The notes: generated by a model from the letters alone, not told the origin. Shown: positions 7,083-16,900, counted from the first letter of the stretch. The stretch: DNA of 41,800 nt from Desulfovibrio sp. (GCA_031275955.1 JAISNZ010000015.1:1-41800), one strand, 5' to 3'. Translations and numbers: made by a program.

Positions 7083-9210
7083 ATTTGAGGGCCAGAAGGG
7101 TCTCGAACATCTCGTCCGCCGTGGTGATCAGTTTGGCGGCGGCCTTGTAGGAGGCCTGGAACTTGATCAGGTTGCTCATCTCCTCGTCAAGGCTGACCGC
7201 GGAAATTTCATCCTTGCGGGCCTGCAGTTCGTTGACCATGACCGTTTCGGCGATATCCAGATACTTCATGTGCTGGGTGTCCGCGCCCACCTTGGTGACC
7301 GTGGCGGCATAGTAGTCGATGATGGTCTGCCGGGCGCCGCCGATGGAAACGGTCTTTGTGGCCAGGGCGGCTATCTCGGCGGCGGTGATGTTGTCGCCCT
7401 CGTTGCCTTCGGCCCCGCCGTTGACGCGCCCGGCGTTGATCAGGCTGGCGTTGGCCGCCAGATCCGCGTTGACGCCGAAGCTGGCCGGGGTGTCGCCGCT
7501 GAAGAAGGTATTGATGCCCAGGGCGGCGGCCAGACCGCTGGTGTCGGCGGCAATGCCGAAGCCATAGTACTGCCCGGATCCCGGAGATGTTTCCCTGCCG
7601 CTGATTTGCAGGCGGTTGTCCACAATGGAGGCCGTCAGGTATGTCCCCGCCGGGCCGGCATTGATCGCGTTGACCACATCCTCCAGGGAGTGGACGGAAG
7701 GATCGAAATTGCCGGGGGAGAAGACATCCAGCCCGTTCCCGGAAAGCGGCAGGGGTTCGCCCGTGGCCGGATCGTAAATGGCGAAGGTCATGTTGCCGGC
7801 CTGCAGGCGGTCGGACCAGGAAAAGCCGGCGGAGGGGGAGCCCAGGGGAACAGTGCCGCGCTCCACGGCGTAGGAGCCAAGGACGGAGGTCAGGGGCGTC
7901 AGCCCCGAACCCTGGCTGTGGATGCGGTTGACTTCCCAGCTCAGGGAGTCCGCCAGTTCTTCCAGGCGGTCGCGGTAGACGCCGATCTTGTTGTCGCGGA
8001 AATCCAGGGCCGCGCCCAGAGTGCCCCCGCTGATGCGCTGGGCGTTTTCCGTGCCGTTCCCGTATGTCTGGCTGGAAATGTCCACAGGCCCGGCGGTGGG
8101 GCTGATCCAGTACACATCGTTTTTGGGGGTCAGCACGAAGCTGTCGCCGGCTATGAGCTGTCCGGCCGTATCGGTGAAGGAGACGGAGAGATCCTTGACC
8201 TGGGTGCTGTGGGCAAGATCGGTGGCATAGAAGATTTTGGCCTGGCCCGTCGCCTCGTCCGTGATCCAGGACTTGCCGCCGTCCAGGGAAACGCGGTAGG
8301 CGGCCGTGCCGGGGGCCGGAGGAACGGCCCCTGTCCGGTCAACGCCGCCTCCCTGAACGACTTCCAGGGTGTATTCATAGCCGTCCGTGCCCTCAAATTC
8401 CACACTGCCCGCGTACGGGGAGCCCTGAGCCAGGTTGTTTTCCACGCGCGGCCCGAGCACTTCCAGGGAAAAGGCGATATCCTGCTGCGCCAGGGGAAAC
8501 CCCCAACTGGTGGAAACGGTATAGTTGCCCGCGCCCTTGTCGTCCACATGGAGATCCAGAATGGCGGACAGTTCGCGCACCTTTTCGTCGCGCAGGTCCA
8601 TCAGCTGGTTGGCGTTATTTCTGTTGGTGACGGTATGGATATTGATTTCCCGGTTGAGATCGGCGATTTCCCGGATCAGGCTGTTGGCCGTGGCCACGTC
8701 TTCACGGATGCGGATCTCCATCTCCTCCTGCATCTTTTGCATGGAGGAATCCAGGCTGCTCACAGTGGAGGAAAGCGTGCGCACCGTTTCCAGAAGCGCG
8801 GCCCGGGCGGCCTGGCTGTCCGGTTCCTGGGCCAGAGTGTTCCAGGATTTGAAAAACTCGGACAGGGCGCTGCCGATGCCGGGGGTGTCATTGGATTCGT
8901 TGTAGAGCGTCTCCAGGTTGCTCAGAAACAGGAATTCCTGATCATAGCGGGATTGCATGGTCTGGCGATCCAGATAGGCGCTTTCCACAAACTTGTCGAA
9001 GTAGCGGATGATCTGGGTGGCTTCCACCCCCTGTCCCATCTGGCCGGGACGGGAATCCACGGAGGTCTTTTCCTCCAGCAGAACCTTCTGCCGGGAATAG
9101 CCCGGGGTATCGACATTGGCGATGTTGTTGCCCGTGGTCTGGATATTGACCTGGGAGGCGAACAGTGCCCCGATGCCCATGTGCATGATGGAGTTGAGGC
9201 TGGATGCCAT
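7081..9210 (-). CDS. flgK: Flagellar hook-associated protein 1, FlgK
   Basis: FlgK is the first hook-filament junction protein, exported by the flagellar type III system. The rod-hook family N-terminal signature is present (MGIGALFASQVNIQTTGNNIANVDTPGYSRQKV), and the C-terminus has the matching helix (SLDEEMSNLIKFQASYKAAAKLITTADEMFETLLAL). At 709 aa it is longer than the E. coli protein (about 547 aa). The central region (about 230-560) includes a VSLDGGKSWITD motif resembling the YSxDGGxxW motif of FlgL, suggesting a shared outer domain. The ATG shares one base with the flgN stop (TGATG), so it is translationally coupled to its chaperone gene. Confidence 0.94.
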   Translation of the reverse strand: MASSLNSIMHMGIGALFASQVNIQTTGNNIANVDTPGYSRQKVLLEEKTSVDSRPGQMGQGVEATQIIRYFDKFVESAYLDRQTMQSRYDQEFLFLSNLETLYNESNDTPGIGSALSEFFKSWNTLAQEPDSQAARAALLETVRTLSSTVSSLDSSMQKMQEEMEIRIREDVATANSLIREIADLNREINIHTVTNRNNANQLMDLRDEKVRELSAILDLHVDDKGAGNYTVSTSWGFPLAQQDIAFSLEVLGPRVENNLAQGSPYAGSVEFEGTDGYEYTLEVVQGGGVDRTGAVPPAPGTAAYRVSLDGGKSWITDEATGQAKIFYATDLAHSTQVKDLSVSFTDTAGQLIAGDSFVLTPKNDVYWISPTAGPVDISSQTYGNGTENAQRISGGTLGAALDFRDNKIGVYRDRLEELADSLSWEVNRIHSQGSGLTPLTSVLGSYAVERGTVPLGSPSAGFSWSDRLQAGNMTFAIYDPATGEPLPLSGNGLDVFSPGNFDPSVHSLEDVVNAINAGPAGTYLTASIVDNRLQISGRETSPGSGQYYGFGIAADTSGLAAALGINTFFSGDTPASFGVNADLAANASLINAGRVNGGAEGNEGDNITAAEIAALATKTVSIGGARQTIIDYYAATVTKVGADTQHMKYLDIAETVMVNELQARKDEISAVSLDEEMSNLIKFQASYKAAAKLITTADEMFETLLALK

Positions 9211-9674
9211 CAGAGCCTCCCGGAAAGCAGGGCGGCGGCGGGACGCCCGCTGCGGAATTTTCCGCCGGCGCCGTAAGTGTTTTGCTGCCTGGGGGTAATC
9301 TGCTCATACAGGCAGGAGAGCAGGGCCTGGCTCTGATTCAGGAGGGCCAGGGACAGCTCGGCATTGCGCGACGCCCGGCGGGCGGCGCTCTGCTCCAGGG
9401 AATCGATGAGGGCGTAAAGCCGGGAAACGGCGGCCCCGTCCTCTTCCGGCAGCATGCCGGCGTACTCCGGAACGGTCGTTTTCTGCAGAATATTTTTCAG
9501 GTCCAGGCGCTCCGCGACGATCTGGCGCAAAAGCTGGTGGATGGAAAATTCCAGGCCGGCGACGGCGTCCGTATCGCGCTTCTGCAGGAGGACGTATTCT
9601 TCTTCCAGAAGCGAGTGTAACAGTTCCAGGGCCTTGAATTGACGGGTAAGATTCCCGAGGATGCGCGTAAGCAT
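9210..9674 (-). CDS. flgN: Flagellar export chaperone FlgN
   Basis: FlgN-type chaperones hold FlgK and FlgL unfolded in the cytoplasm before export. The 154-aa product is mostly helical (FKALELLHSLLEEEYVLLQKRDTDAVAGLEFSIHQLLRQI), with the LLxxEyxLLqkrD pattern of the family, and ends in a Gly/Arg/Ala-rich tail (about 130-154). Sequence conservation in this family is low, so the call rests on size, helix pattern and position directly before flgK, with which it overlaps by one base. Confidence 0.85.
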   Translation of the reverse strand: MLTRILGNLTRQFKALELLHSLLEEEYVLLQKRDTDAVAGLEFSIHQLLRQIVAERLDLKNILQKTTVPEYAGMLPEEDGAAVSRLYALIDSLEQSAARRASRNAELSLALLNQSQALLSCLYEQITPRQQNTYGAGGKFRSGRPAAALLSGRL

Positions 9675-9707
9675 GGCGCCGCCTTTTGCAAAGGGTTCAC
9701 ATTCCGT

Positions 9708-10955
9708 TTATTCCCTGTCCGCCGGAGGCAGCCTTTTGATGGCGGTTTCCGGGTTCAGGGCCATTTCTCCCCGCTTCAGGGCGAAAAACAGAGGGGCAGA
9801 ATTTTCCTCTTTTCCCGAAGCGGGACTCTGCGCCTGAATTTTTGCAAATTCCGTGCCCAGGGCAACCGGATCGCCGATTTGCAGATCCCCGGCCTCGACA
9901 TTGCCGTAGTAGCTCAGCAGCCCGTCCCTGTGCTCCAGAACAAGGGTCTGGCAGCCTTCACGCCGGCCGGAAAAAACGACGGTCCCGTCCTGGACGGCCC
10001 GCACGGATTCCCCGGGGACTCCGTCCAGGGTGATGCCGGAATTCCAGCGCCGCCCCCCGCCCGGATCTTCCGTCCAGCCGAAGGGGCTGACCACCTTGCC
10101 GTCATAGGGCCAGAGGATTTCCGGAGGCTTAAGTCCCTGATAGCGTTCCCGGGCCGCTGTCTCCGGGGCGGCCTTTGCCTCCGCCGGACCATCCCGGCGT
10201 CCCAGGGAACTTGCCGGTTTGGGCTTGGCGGAAACCAGGGGGGTTCCCTGCCAGGTGCTGCCGCGAAGACCGGAGGCTCTTGCCACGGGGGCGGAAACCT
10301 TCCCGGCCTGTCGATCTTCCGGCCTTTCCGCCGCAAAGGACGGCCCCGCCGCTATTTCCGCCCGAATGGCGGCCCCCTTTGCCGAGGATCGCTCCAATTC
10401 CTCCAGATCCGCGCGGATCTCCGTCAAGGCCAGATCCAGGACATCCTCTTCCCCGGAGGAATTTTCCCCTCCCGTCAGAGGGGAATAGAGATCCTTTTCC
10501 GTCAGGGTCGTCTTTTCGGGAGTTCCCTGTCCCCGCGGCCTTCCCGCGGCGGCCGGGCGCATCAGCTCCTGGAGATTCCCGCGGGCCCCGGATGCGGTGG
10601 CGCGGGCCGTGCGGTCCAGTTGCTGGGAAAGCTGTCCGTAGAGCATGTCCGCAAGACCGATGCCCCCGGCGGAAGCCATTTTTTTGGCCAGTTCCACATC
10701 AAAGAGGGACTGATAGGTCTCCTCGTCCTTGCTGTGCAGATATCCTTCTTTGGGAACGGTCTTGCGCATCTGTTCCCAAAGTTTCTGGATGAAGATGGAT
10801 TCAAAGCCTTCGCAGGCCTCGCGCAGTTTTTTCCGCTCTGTCCTCGTGTCGCCCAGACGATTGCGCAGGGCGTCCATTTCCAGTTTGCGCCGGACAAGGT
10901 CGTTCTGGTCCGCCCCCAACAGGGCAAGAGAGGCGTCCGTGGGCAGGGCGTCCAT
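9708..10955 (-). CDS. flgJ: FlgJ-like rod-binding protein with degenerate M23 (LytM) domain
   Basis: This 415-aa protein has two domains. Residues about 42-112 match the FlgJ N-terminal rod-binding domain (REACEGFESIFIQKLWEQMRKTV, FDVELAKKMASAGGIGLADMLY), which caps the growing rod. A Pro/Ala-rich linker (115-278) leads to an M23-like domain (about 282-405: WPYDGKVVSPFGWTEDPGGG, then SVRAVQDGTVVFSG). The HxxxD motif is replaced by N305-S-G-I-T309, and the HxH strand reads PLFFAL. H342 is kept, but the usual YxHL reads YYGNV. The domain is therefore predicted not to cut peptidoglycan. Classical FlgJ carries a muramidase domain instead. The start lies 1 bp after the flgI stop (TAGGATG). No Sec signal is seen, as for FlgJ proteins exported through the flagellar system. 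Confidence 0.88.
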   Translation of the reverse strand: MDALPTDASLALLGADQNDLVRRKLEMDALRNRLGDTRTERKKLREACEGFESIFIQKLWEQMRKTVPKEGYLHSKDEETYQSLFDVELAKKMASAGGIGLADMLYGQLSQQLDRTARATASGARGNLQELMRPAAAGRPRGQGTPEKTTLTEKDLYSPLTGGENSSGEEDVLDLALTEIRADLEELERSSAKGAAIRAEIAAGPSFAAERPEDRQAGKVSAPVARASGLRGSTWQGTPLVSAKPKPASSLGRRDGPAEAKAAPETAARERYQGLKPPEILWPYDGKVVSPFGWTEDPGGGRRWNSGITLDGVPGESVRAVQDGTVVFSGRREGCQTLVLEHRDGLLSYYGNVEAGDLQIGDPVALGTEFAKIQAQSPASGKEENSAPLFFALKRGEMALNPETAIKRLPPADRE

Positions 10956-10956
10956 C

Positions 10957-12093
10957 CTAAATTACCTCCAGCTGGGCATGGAGAGCTCCCGCCGCCTTCA
11001 TGGCCCGCAGGATGGAGATGAGGTCGCGCGGGGTGGCCCCCACGGCATTGAGGCCGTCCACCAGCTCCTGAAGGGTGGCGCCTTCCATGATGTTCAAACG
11101 GCGTTCCTCTTCCCTGCTGGCCAGATCCGTGCTGGGCGTGACCACGGTGCCGCCGCCGCTGAACATGCCCGGCTGCGAGACATCCAGGTTCTCCTGGACC
11201 ATGACCTGCAAATTGCCGTGGGCCACAGCCACCCTGGTAATCCGGACGTCGCGGCCGAGGATGATGGTGCCCGTCTTTTCGTCCACCACCACTTTGGCCG
11301 CGCTGTCCGGAATGATTTCAATGTTTTCCAGCGAAGCCATCAGCGGGACGATGTTGCCTTTGAAGTCGCTGGGGATCGCCATGCGTATCGAGCCCACATC
11401 CTGGGCCACGGCGAAATTGCCGCCAAGGGCGGTGTTGATGCGTTCCACCACCTGGTTGGTGGTGGAAAAATCCGGCGCGTGCATGGACAGGGTCAGATGG
11501 TCCATGCTGTTGAATTCAAAAGGCACGGAGCGTTCCACAATCCCTCCGCCCGGAACCTGGGCCACCGTGGTGATGTTTTTCTGGGCCTGGGCCTGATTGC
11601 CCGTCAGCGTGAATCCGCCCACGGCCAAAGCCCCCTGGGCCAGGGCATAAATTTTGCCGTCCACGCCCTTGAGGGGGGTCTGGATCAGAACCCCGCCCAG
11701 CAGGCTGGTGCTGTCGCCCAAGGAGGAAACCGTAACATCCAGACGGGAACCGGGTTTGGCGGAAACCGGCATTCTGGCCGTGACCATGACCGAGGCCACG
11801 TTTTTGGGCTTCATCTGCTTCAGATCCACCTGCACGCCCATCTTTTCCAGCATGTTGACCATGGAGCGCATGGTAAAGGCGGCGTCCTTCTTGTCGCCGG
11901 TTCCCGAAAGTCCGACCACGAGGCCGTAGCCGACAAGCTGGTTGTCCCGCACCCCGCTGAAGGAGGCGATATCTTTGATGCGCACGGCAAAAGCGTCCCG
12001 GGCAAAGCCGATCAGCCCGAGGGTGAGGATGAGGAGGCCGGCGATCCAGGCCGCCCCTTTGTTCGCCGTTCGTGTTCCGCCTGCGGTTTTCAT
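10957..12093 (-). CDS. flgI: Flagellar P-ring protein FlgI
   Basis: FlgI forms the periplasmic P-ring around the rod. The protein has 378 aa, close to the family norm. A signal peptide spans about residues 1-36 (GLLILTLGLIGFARDAFA), followed by the conserved VRIKDIASFSGVRDNQLVGYGLVVGLSGTGDK, PKNVASVMVTARMP, and C-terminal ATLQELVDGLNAVGATPRDLISILRAMKAAGALHAQLEVI. The ATG at 12093 follows a GGAGAAGGAGA ribosome site. It opens the flagellar run in this window; flgA, flgF, flgG and flgH, which often precede it, are absent. A sigma-54 promoter motif lies about 55 bp upstream. Confidence 0.96.
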   Translation of the reverse strand: MKTAGGTRTANKGAAWIAGLLILTLGLIGFARDAFAVRIKDIASFSGVRDNQLVGYGLVVGLSGTGDKKDAAFTMRSMVNMLEKMGVQVDLKQMKPKNVASVMVTARMPVSAKPGSRLDVTVSSLGDSTSLLGGVLIQTPLKGVDGKIYALAQGALAVGGFTLTGNQAQAQKNITTVAQVPGGGIVERSVPFEFNSMDHLTLSMHAPDFSTTNQVVERINTALGGNFAVAQDVGSIRMAIPSDFKGNIVPLMASLENIEIIPDSAAKVVVDEKTGTIILGRDVRITRVAVAHGNLQVMVQENLDVSQPGMFSGGGTVVTPSTDLASREEERRLNIMEGATLQELVDGLNAVGATPRDLISILRAMKAAGALHAQLEVI

Positions 12094-12144
12094 GTCTTCT
12101 CCTTCTCCGGATGCCAGCTGTCAGAAATCTGTCCGCGCCCTCAC

Positions 12145-12165
12145 CATAGCAAAATACGCGCCAAG
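12145..12165 (-). promoter_or_regulatory. Sigma-54 promoter for the flgI operon
   Basis: On the minus strand TTGGCGCGTATTTTGCT matches the -24/-12 consensus TGGCAC-N5-TTGC, with GG and GC exactly 10 nt apart. The -12 element leaves a leader of roughly 45 nt before the flgI ATG. Sigma-54 control of flagellar rod and hook genes is well established, and a sigma-54 activator is encoded at 17494-18507. Activator sites were not identified. Confidence 0.75.
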
Positions 12166-12268
12166 ACCGGAAATCCCGGGGAAACCAGGAAACGCCGAGG
12201 GACGCTCGTGAAAAACGCGGGGAAAGTTTTGATGGGAAGGGGGGGATGCTCTCCGCCGGGGCCGGCCA

Positions 12269-13465
12269 TCAGGACTGGTAGCGGCGGGGGTTCCTGCCTA
12301 AGGCGGTAAAGACCTCGTAGGGGATGGTGCCCCATTCCCCGGCGATGTCCCACATGGAAATCGCCCCGGGGCCTTCGCCGCCCAGAAGGTAGGCCGCGTC
12401 GCCGCGCGCCGCGCCGGGCACGCGGCCCACGTCCACCATGTGCATCTGCATGCAGAGATTCCCGATCCTCGGGCAGCGCTCTCCCCGGATGCACACCTGT
12501 CCCTTGCCGGAAAGCAGGCGGCTCAATCCGTCCGCGTACCCCGCGCCGACAACCGCGATGCGCATGTCTTTCCCGGCCGTGAAGATCCCTCCGTAACTGA
12601 CGGACTGCCCCCGGGCCAGGTCATGTACCCCCAGTACCGGCGCGGCCGCCTCCATGACGGGAAGAAGCGCCCGGCCCAAATGTTCTCTGGCGGTGCCGGA
12701 GAACGGGTTGCCGCCATAAAGGGCGAAGCCGATCCGGGAGACCTGCGGCGGCAAAGATCCGAGATGGATATCCCGGGCGAGGTGGCAGGCCGAATTGGCG
12801 AGGGAAAGGGCAATATCCGGCCAAAAGGCGCGCATGGCCGCATAGGCCGCAAGGAAGCGCTCAGCCTGTCCGCTTACGGACTCATCCCGGGCGGGATTGT
12901 CCGCAAAGGCAAGGTGTGAAAGAAGCATTGCCGGGCGAAGATTGGCCAGCGAGCGCAGGGCTGTAATGCACTCTTGCATCTCGTGGGCGCGAAAGCCAAG
13001 GCGCGCCAAGCCCGTGTCAACCTTGATCGCCACCGGGAGAGGGTCCGGGCCGGACCAGGCGGCGCTGACCTGGGCGGCCTGCCCGGCTGAGGCGACCAGC
13101 GGGGTGATTCTGTGGGCGACAGCCGAGGCGGCATCCTCGGGACTTTGCGCGCCGAGCAGCGAGAGTACGGAGATCTCTTGTCCCGTATCCCCGAGGAACT
13201 TGCGCAGGATAACCCCCTCAGCCACGCCGCCCACGGCCAGATTCCGGCAGCCCGCGTCCAGAAGCGCGCGGGCAACCGCTTCCAGGCCGTGCCCGTAGGC
13301 GTCGCTCTTGATGACGCCCATGGGCTGGCAGTCCTTGGCCAGGGAGGAAAGAAAGAGCCAGTTGCGGCGCAGATTGCCCAGATTGATGCGGGTTACCGGC
13401 AACCCCGCCGGAAGATCCGGACGATGGGCGTCGGCGGAACCTGTCACGTCAGCGAATAGTGTCAT
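12269..13465 (-). CDS. alr: Alanine racemase
   Basis: This PLP enzyme interconverts L- and D-alanine for peptidoglycan. The protein has 398 aa. The PLP lysine is K53 in VIKSDAYGHG (usually VKADAYGHG). The second catalytic base is Y291 in SVSYGGIFTA, and GYADGLSRLL is the conserved C-terminal motif. The usual CMDxxMVDV segment reads CMQMHMVDV, so the Asp is replaced by Gln. The C-terminus WGTIPYEVFTALGRNPRRY is typical. The first 20 residues are a non-conserved extension; the GLPVTRINLGNLRRNW start of the fold lies after it. It is read alone, between the flagellar genes and a small hypothetical gene. Confidence 0.94.
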   Translation of the reverse strand: MTLFADVTGSADAHRPDLPAGLPVTRINLGNLRRNWLFLSSLAKDCQPMGVIKSDAYGHGLEAVARALLDAGCRNLAVGGVAEGVILRKFLGDTGQEISVLSLLGAQSPEDAASAVAHRITPLVASAGQAAQVSAAWSGPDPLPVAIKVDTGLARLGFRAHEMQECITALRSLANLRPAMLLSHLAFADNPARDESVSGQAERFLAAYAAMRAFWPDIALSLANSACHLARDIHLGSLPPQVSRIGFALYGGNPFSGTAREHLGRALLPVMEAAAPVLGVHDLARGQSVSYGGIFTAGKDMRIAVVGAGYADGLSRLLSGKGQVCIRGERCPRIGNLCMQMHMVDVGRVPGAARGDAAYLLGGEGPGAISMWDIAGEWGTIPYEVFTALGRNPRRYQS

Positions 13466-13503
13466 GCTGTTTCCCGGACCTGCCGCTTGCAGGGGAAAAG
13501 GGT

Positions 13504-13530
13504 ATACCCGTCCTTGTGGATGCCGGGTAT
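13504..13530. promoter_or_regulatory. Inverted repeat upstream of alr
   Basis: Arms ATACCCG and CGGGTAT are separated by 13 bp and lie about 40-65 bp before the alr ATG. It could be an operator, a weak terminator for the upstream small gene, or chance. No better promoter was found in this gap (13466-13631). Confidence 0.3.
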
Positions 13531-13631
13531 GCTTTAACGCGCGGCACTGAGCCCGGCTTGGCCTGGATCCGTGGCCTGAAGCCTGCTGCCCCGTGAGCGA
13601 TTACGCCATTTCCATTCGTTGGCAACAGAAA

Positions 13632-13940
13632 CTATCTGAAAAAGGCGAGAACGGCCACCGGCAAGGCGGTCTGGGCGATGAAGCCGCCGGCCATCCAGCG
13701 GAGGATGTCGTGCTTCGCATTGGCGATTTCGGCGCGCAATTCGGTTTTGGTCGCCGGCAGACCTCTTTCCAGGTCCGCCTTGGCGGCAAGATCCTGCCGC
13801 CATTTTTCGTCGGCGCGTTCAAACACATGGGCGATGACGGCCTCTTCGACCAACGCCTTTTCAAGCTTTTTGGAATCGTCGAACAACAGCAGGGGGAATC
13901 TCTTTTTGAGGAATATAGCCGCGCCGGGCGCGAATGGCAA
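13632..13940 (-). CDS. Small coiled-coil membrane protein, DUF1640/CCDC90-like, possibly decayed
   Basis: The frame encodes up to 102 aa but opens with TTG and has no clear ribosome site, so the start is uncertain. Residues about 25-80 are charged and helical (LEKALVEEAVIAHVFERADEKW, then KADLERGLPATKTELRAEIAN), and the C-terminus is a single hydrophobic segment (ILRWMAGGFIAQTALPVAVLAFF). That layout, with repeated ATKxDLxxxL-type heptads before one membrane helix, resembles DUF1640 proteins, whose function is unknown. The N-terminus looks shorter than in that family, which usually opens with an FDTLKFAxxLExxG-like motif; here only LLLFDDSKKLEKAL remains. A truncated remnant is possible. It lies between alr and the TPR gene. 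Confidence 0.5.
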   Translation of the reverse strand: MPFAPGAAIFLKKRFPLLLFDDSKKLEKALVEEAVIAHVFERADEKWRQDLAAKADLERGLPATKTELRAEIANAKHDILRWMAGGFIAQTALPVAVLAFFR

Positions 13941-13987
13941 GACGCTCCCAGAATTCCTGCGGCCAGAAAAAATCAGCGTTTCCCTAA

Positions 13988-16900
13988 TTACAGGCTCCCG
14001 GTGGGGGAATAGCGGGAGGCGTTGTCCAGGATCCCGGCGCTGTTGAGTTCGGCGGCGGCGGTTTTGCCGTAGGTGTCCCCGGGGTATTTTTGGGCGATCT
14101 CGGTGAGCTGGCGGCGCCAGGCTTCCTCGTCGCCCTGGCGTTTATAGATGCGGGCCATGCGGTAGAGTACGCCCGCGCGGGCGGGATTGTCCTCGGCCAG
14201 GAAGGAGAGATATTGCTGGGCGAACTCCAGGGCTTCGCGCAGGCGGCCGGCGGTTTCGGTCACATCCATGAGGGAGCCGGTTTGGGCCTGAATCTTGCCG
14301 TAATCCGCCGTGGCCGCGTCCTTTTCCGCTTCGGCCAGAAGGCGGCTCAAGGCTTCCTTGCCCAGGAGGTAGGCGCGCTCCAGTTCCTGGTCGCGCTCGG
14401 CGGCGCGGGCCAGGAAAAAGGCGGCCAGGGCCTGTTCGTGCGCAGAGAGCAGGCCGGACTCATAGAGTTTTTTCCAGAGCGGTCCGGCAACGGCGGGCTC
14501 GTCCAGATTTTCGGCGGCCAGGGCCAGGGCGAAATCCAGGGAGCGCCGGGCGTCGGGGGTGAGTTCCCATAAGGCAATCTGCCGCGCCACCTGGCGGATG
14601 GCGTCCCACTGTTCGTAATTCAGGTAAATGCCGAGAACCAGGCTCAGGGCCATTTCCGAATATTCCGGCACCTTGTGCCCCAGAAAGAAGGGCTCCACAG
14701 CCGCCAGGGCGTCATCGGGACGATTGCTGTCCCTGTAGCTCACGGCCAGGGCGATGCGGCTTTCCGGCGGCATCTCGGCCTGCTGATCCCGGACAAAGGG
14801 ATAGCGTTCCCAGATTTCCCGCATGCGGCCGTAGCGATTGTCCAGGACGCTCTCGGTGGAAAGCACGGCAAAGGTCTGCATGCCCACCTCTTTTATCTTG
14901 GGCGCCAGCTCGTCGCCGGGATACTTTTTGAGGAAATCGGCGCAGGTTTCCAGGGCGTTGAGATAGTCCTTTTTCCAGAGATACCACATGGCCAGCTTGA
15001 GTTCGGCCAGGGGCGCCAGGGCGCTGTCCGCGTGCTTTTCGGCGATGGTGCGGTAGACATCGACGGGAGCCATGGTGAAGCGGCGGTCAAAAACAGGGAA
15101 CATGTCCCGGAGAGACGGGACGTCATTGATGCCTTCCTCGGCAAGGCGCATCATGGACACCAGGGCGCCGTCCTTGCCTGGAAAACGCTGGATGGATTCT
15201 TCGTAGAGCTCACGGGCCGCGCCCGTTTCTCCCATCAGGCCGTAAATATCGCCGATGCGGGTAAGGATGACATCCGCCTCTTCGCCGCCGGGCTCGATAT
15301 TGACATAGGTCCAGTAGTGCTTGAGGGCGGTATCCAGCTTGTTCAGGCGAAAGGCCACGTCGCCCATCATGTTCAGGAAGGGCGGGTAGTCAAGGTAAAA
15401 ACGCTGCCAGCGGAGCTCGATGTATTCCACGACATCAAAGGATTCCTGATAATAGCCCATGCGGTAAAAGGAGCGGGCCAGACCCAGGGCGGCTTCCCGG
15501 GCATACCGGCTGTTGGGGTAATGCTGGAGCACATACTGGAATTCATCCGCCGCCTTGGGCAGTTCATCGCGGTTGAAGAAATAATCGCCCCAGTAATAGT
15601 AGGTCAGGGGGACATTTTCATTCTCGGGAAACTGGCGGCGGAGCATGTTGAACTGGGCCCTGGCCTCCGGAATGTTGTTCAGCTTCAGGTTCATGTACCC
15701 GAGCCGGAGCAGGGTTCCGGCGTTCCGGTGGGACTGCCGGTTGAAACTGATGGCCTGATTGGCCGCGTCGCTGATGAGGCGGTAATTTTCCGCCAGCTTG
15801 TCCTGATTCAGGGCGAAGAGGGCCTCTTCCCGAATGTGCAGGACCTCTTCCCGCTGATCCGGAGTCAGATCGGTCTGCCCCAGGAGTTTTTCCCCCTTTG
15901 CCAGGGCCGCGGCAAAGTTGCCGGCATCCATGTCCTTGCGGATTTCCGGCAGGGCCTGGGCGGGGTCCAGGGGAGGCTCCACCGGGTTGCCCTGTTCATC
16001 TTCATAGACAACGGCCTGCTCCTGCGCTTCCCCGCCCCGGCTTTCCGCAGCGGCGGGAGGGGTTTTCCCTTCTCCGGGGTGAGATTCCCCTCCGGCTGGC
16101 TCCGCGGGGGCAGCCTCTTCCGCCGGCTTTTTGCCGGCGGGGGCTTCCCCCGGACCGCCCAGGTTGATGATCCCGTCATGAACGGGACCGGCGCCGGCGG
16201 CGGGTTGAACCCCGGCTGTAAGCGCGGAGGAGGCGGCGGCCGGAGGCGCGGCCGGGGATGGGGTCGAGGGCGCGGCCTGGGGCGTGGAGGCCGGAGAGAG
16301 GGGCCGCAGGACGCCTGACTCTCCCGGCGCGGCGATATGTTCCCGGCCGAGAGGGGAAACCGTGTCCGGCCGGGGCGGGGGAGAGGCGTCGCCCGGGGTG
16401 GCGGCTGGCGCGGAGGCCGTTTCCGGCGGGACGGGAGCGAGGTTCGGCAGGGGCGCCGCGCGCGGATCCGTTTCCCGCCGGGAATCCAGGAAGGGTCTGC
16501 GTTCGGAGGCGTTGGCTGCCAAAGGTCCGGGCGGATCGCTTTCCGGGGCAAGGGACGGCCTTGTCTCCAAAGTCGGACCCTGGGTTTGCGCCGCCGCGGA
16601 GATTGTAGTCCGGCCTGCTGCCGGGGCGGGCGCCGCGGCTGCCGCCTGGGGGGCTTGCCTTGCCTCCGGGATTGCCCCCTGGTCCGTTGCCGGAACGGGC
16701 GCCGCGGCTGCCGCGGGGGGGGCTTGCAGCGCCGTTGGAACGGACGGGGGATCGGGCGGGGTTACGGGTTGCGCTGAGGGCAAAGGGCTGTCCGGCCCGG
16801 GGCTGCCCGCGGCGGTGGCGTTGCGGGCAACGGAAGGATCCGCGCCCATTTCCCGCATGACCCTGGGAGGGACGGCATTGGCGGCCCCGGCGGGGTCCAC

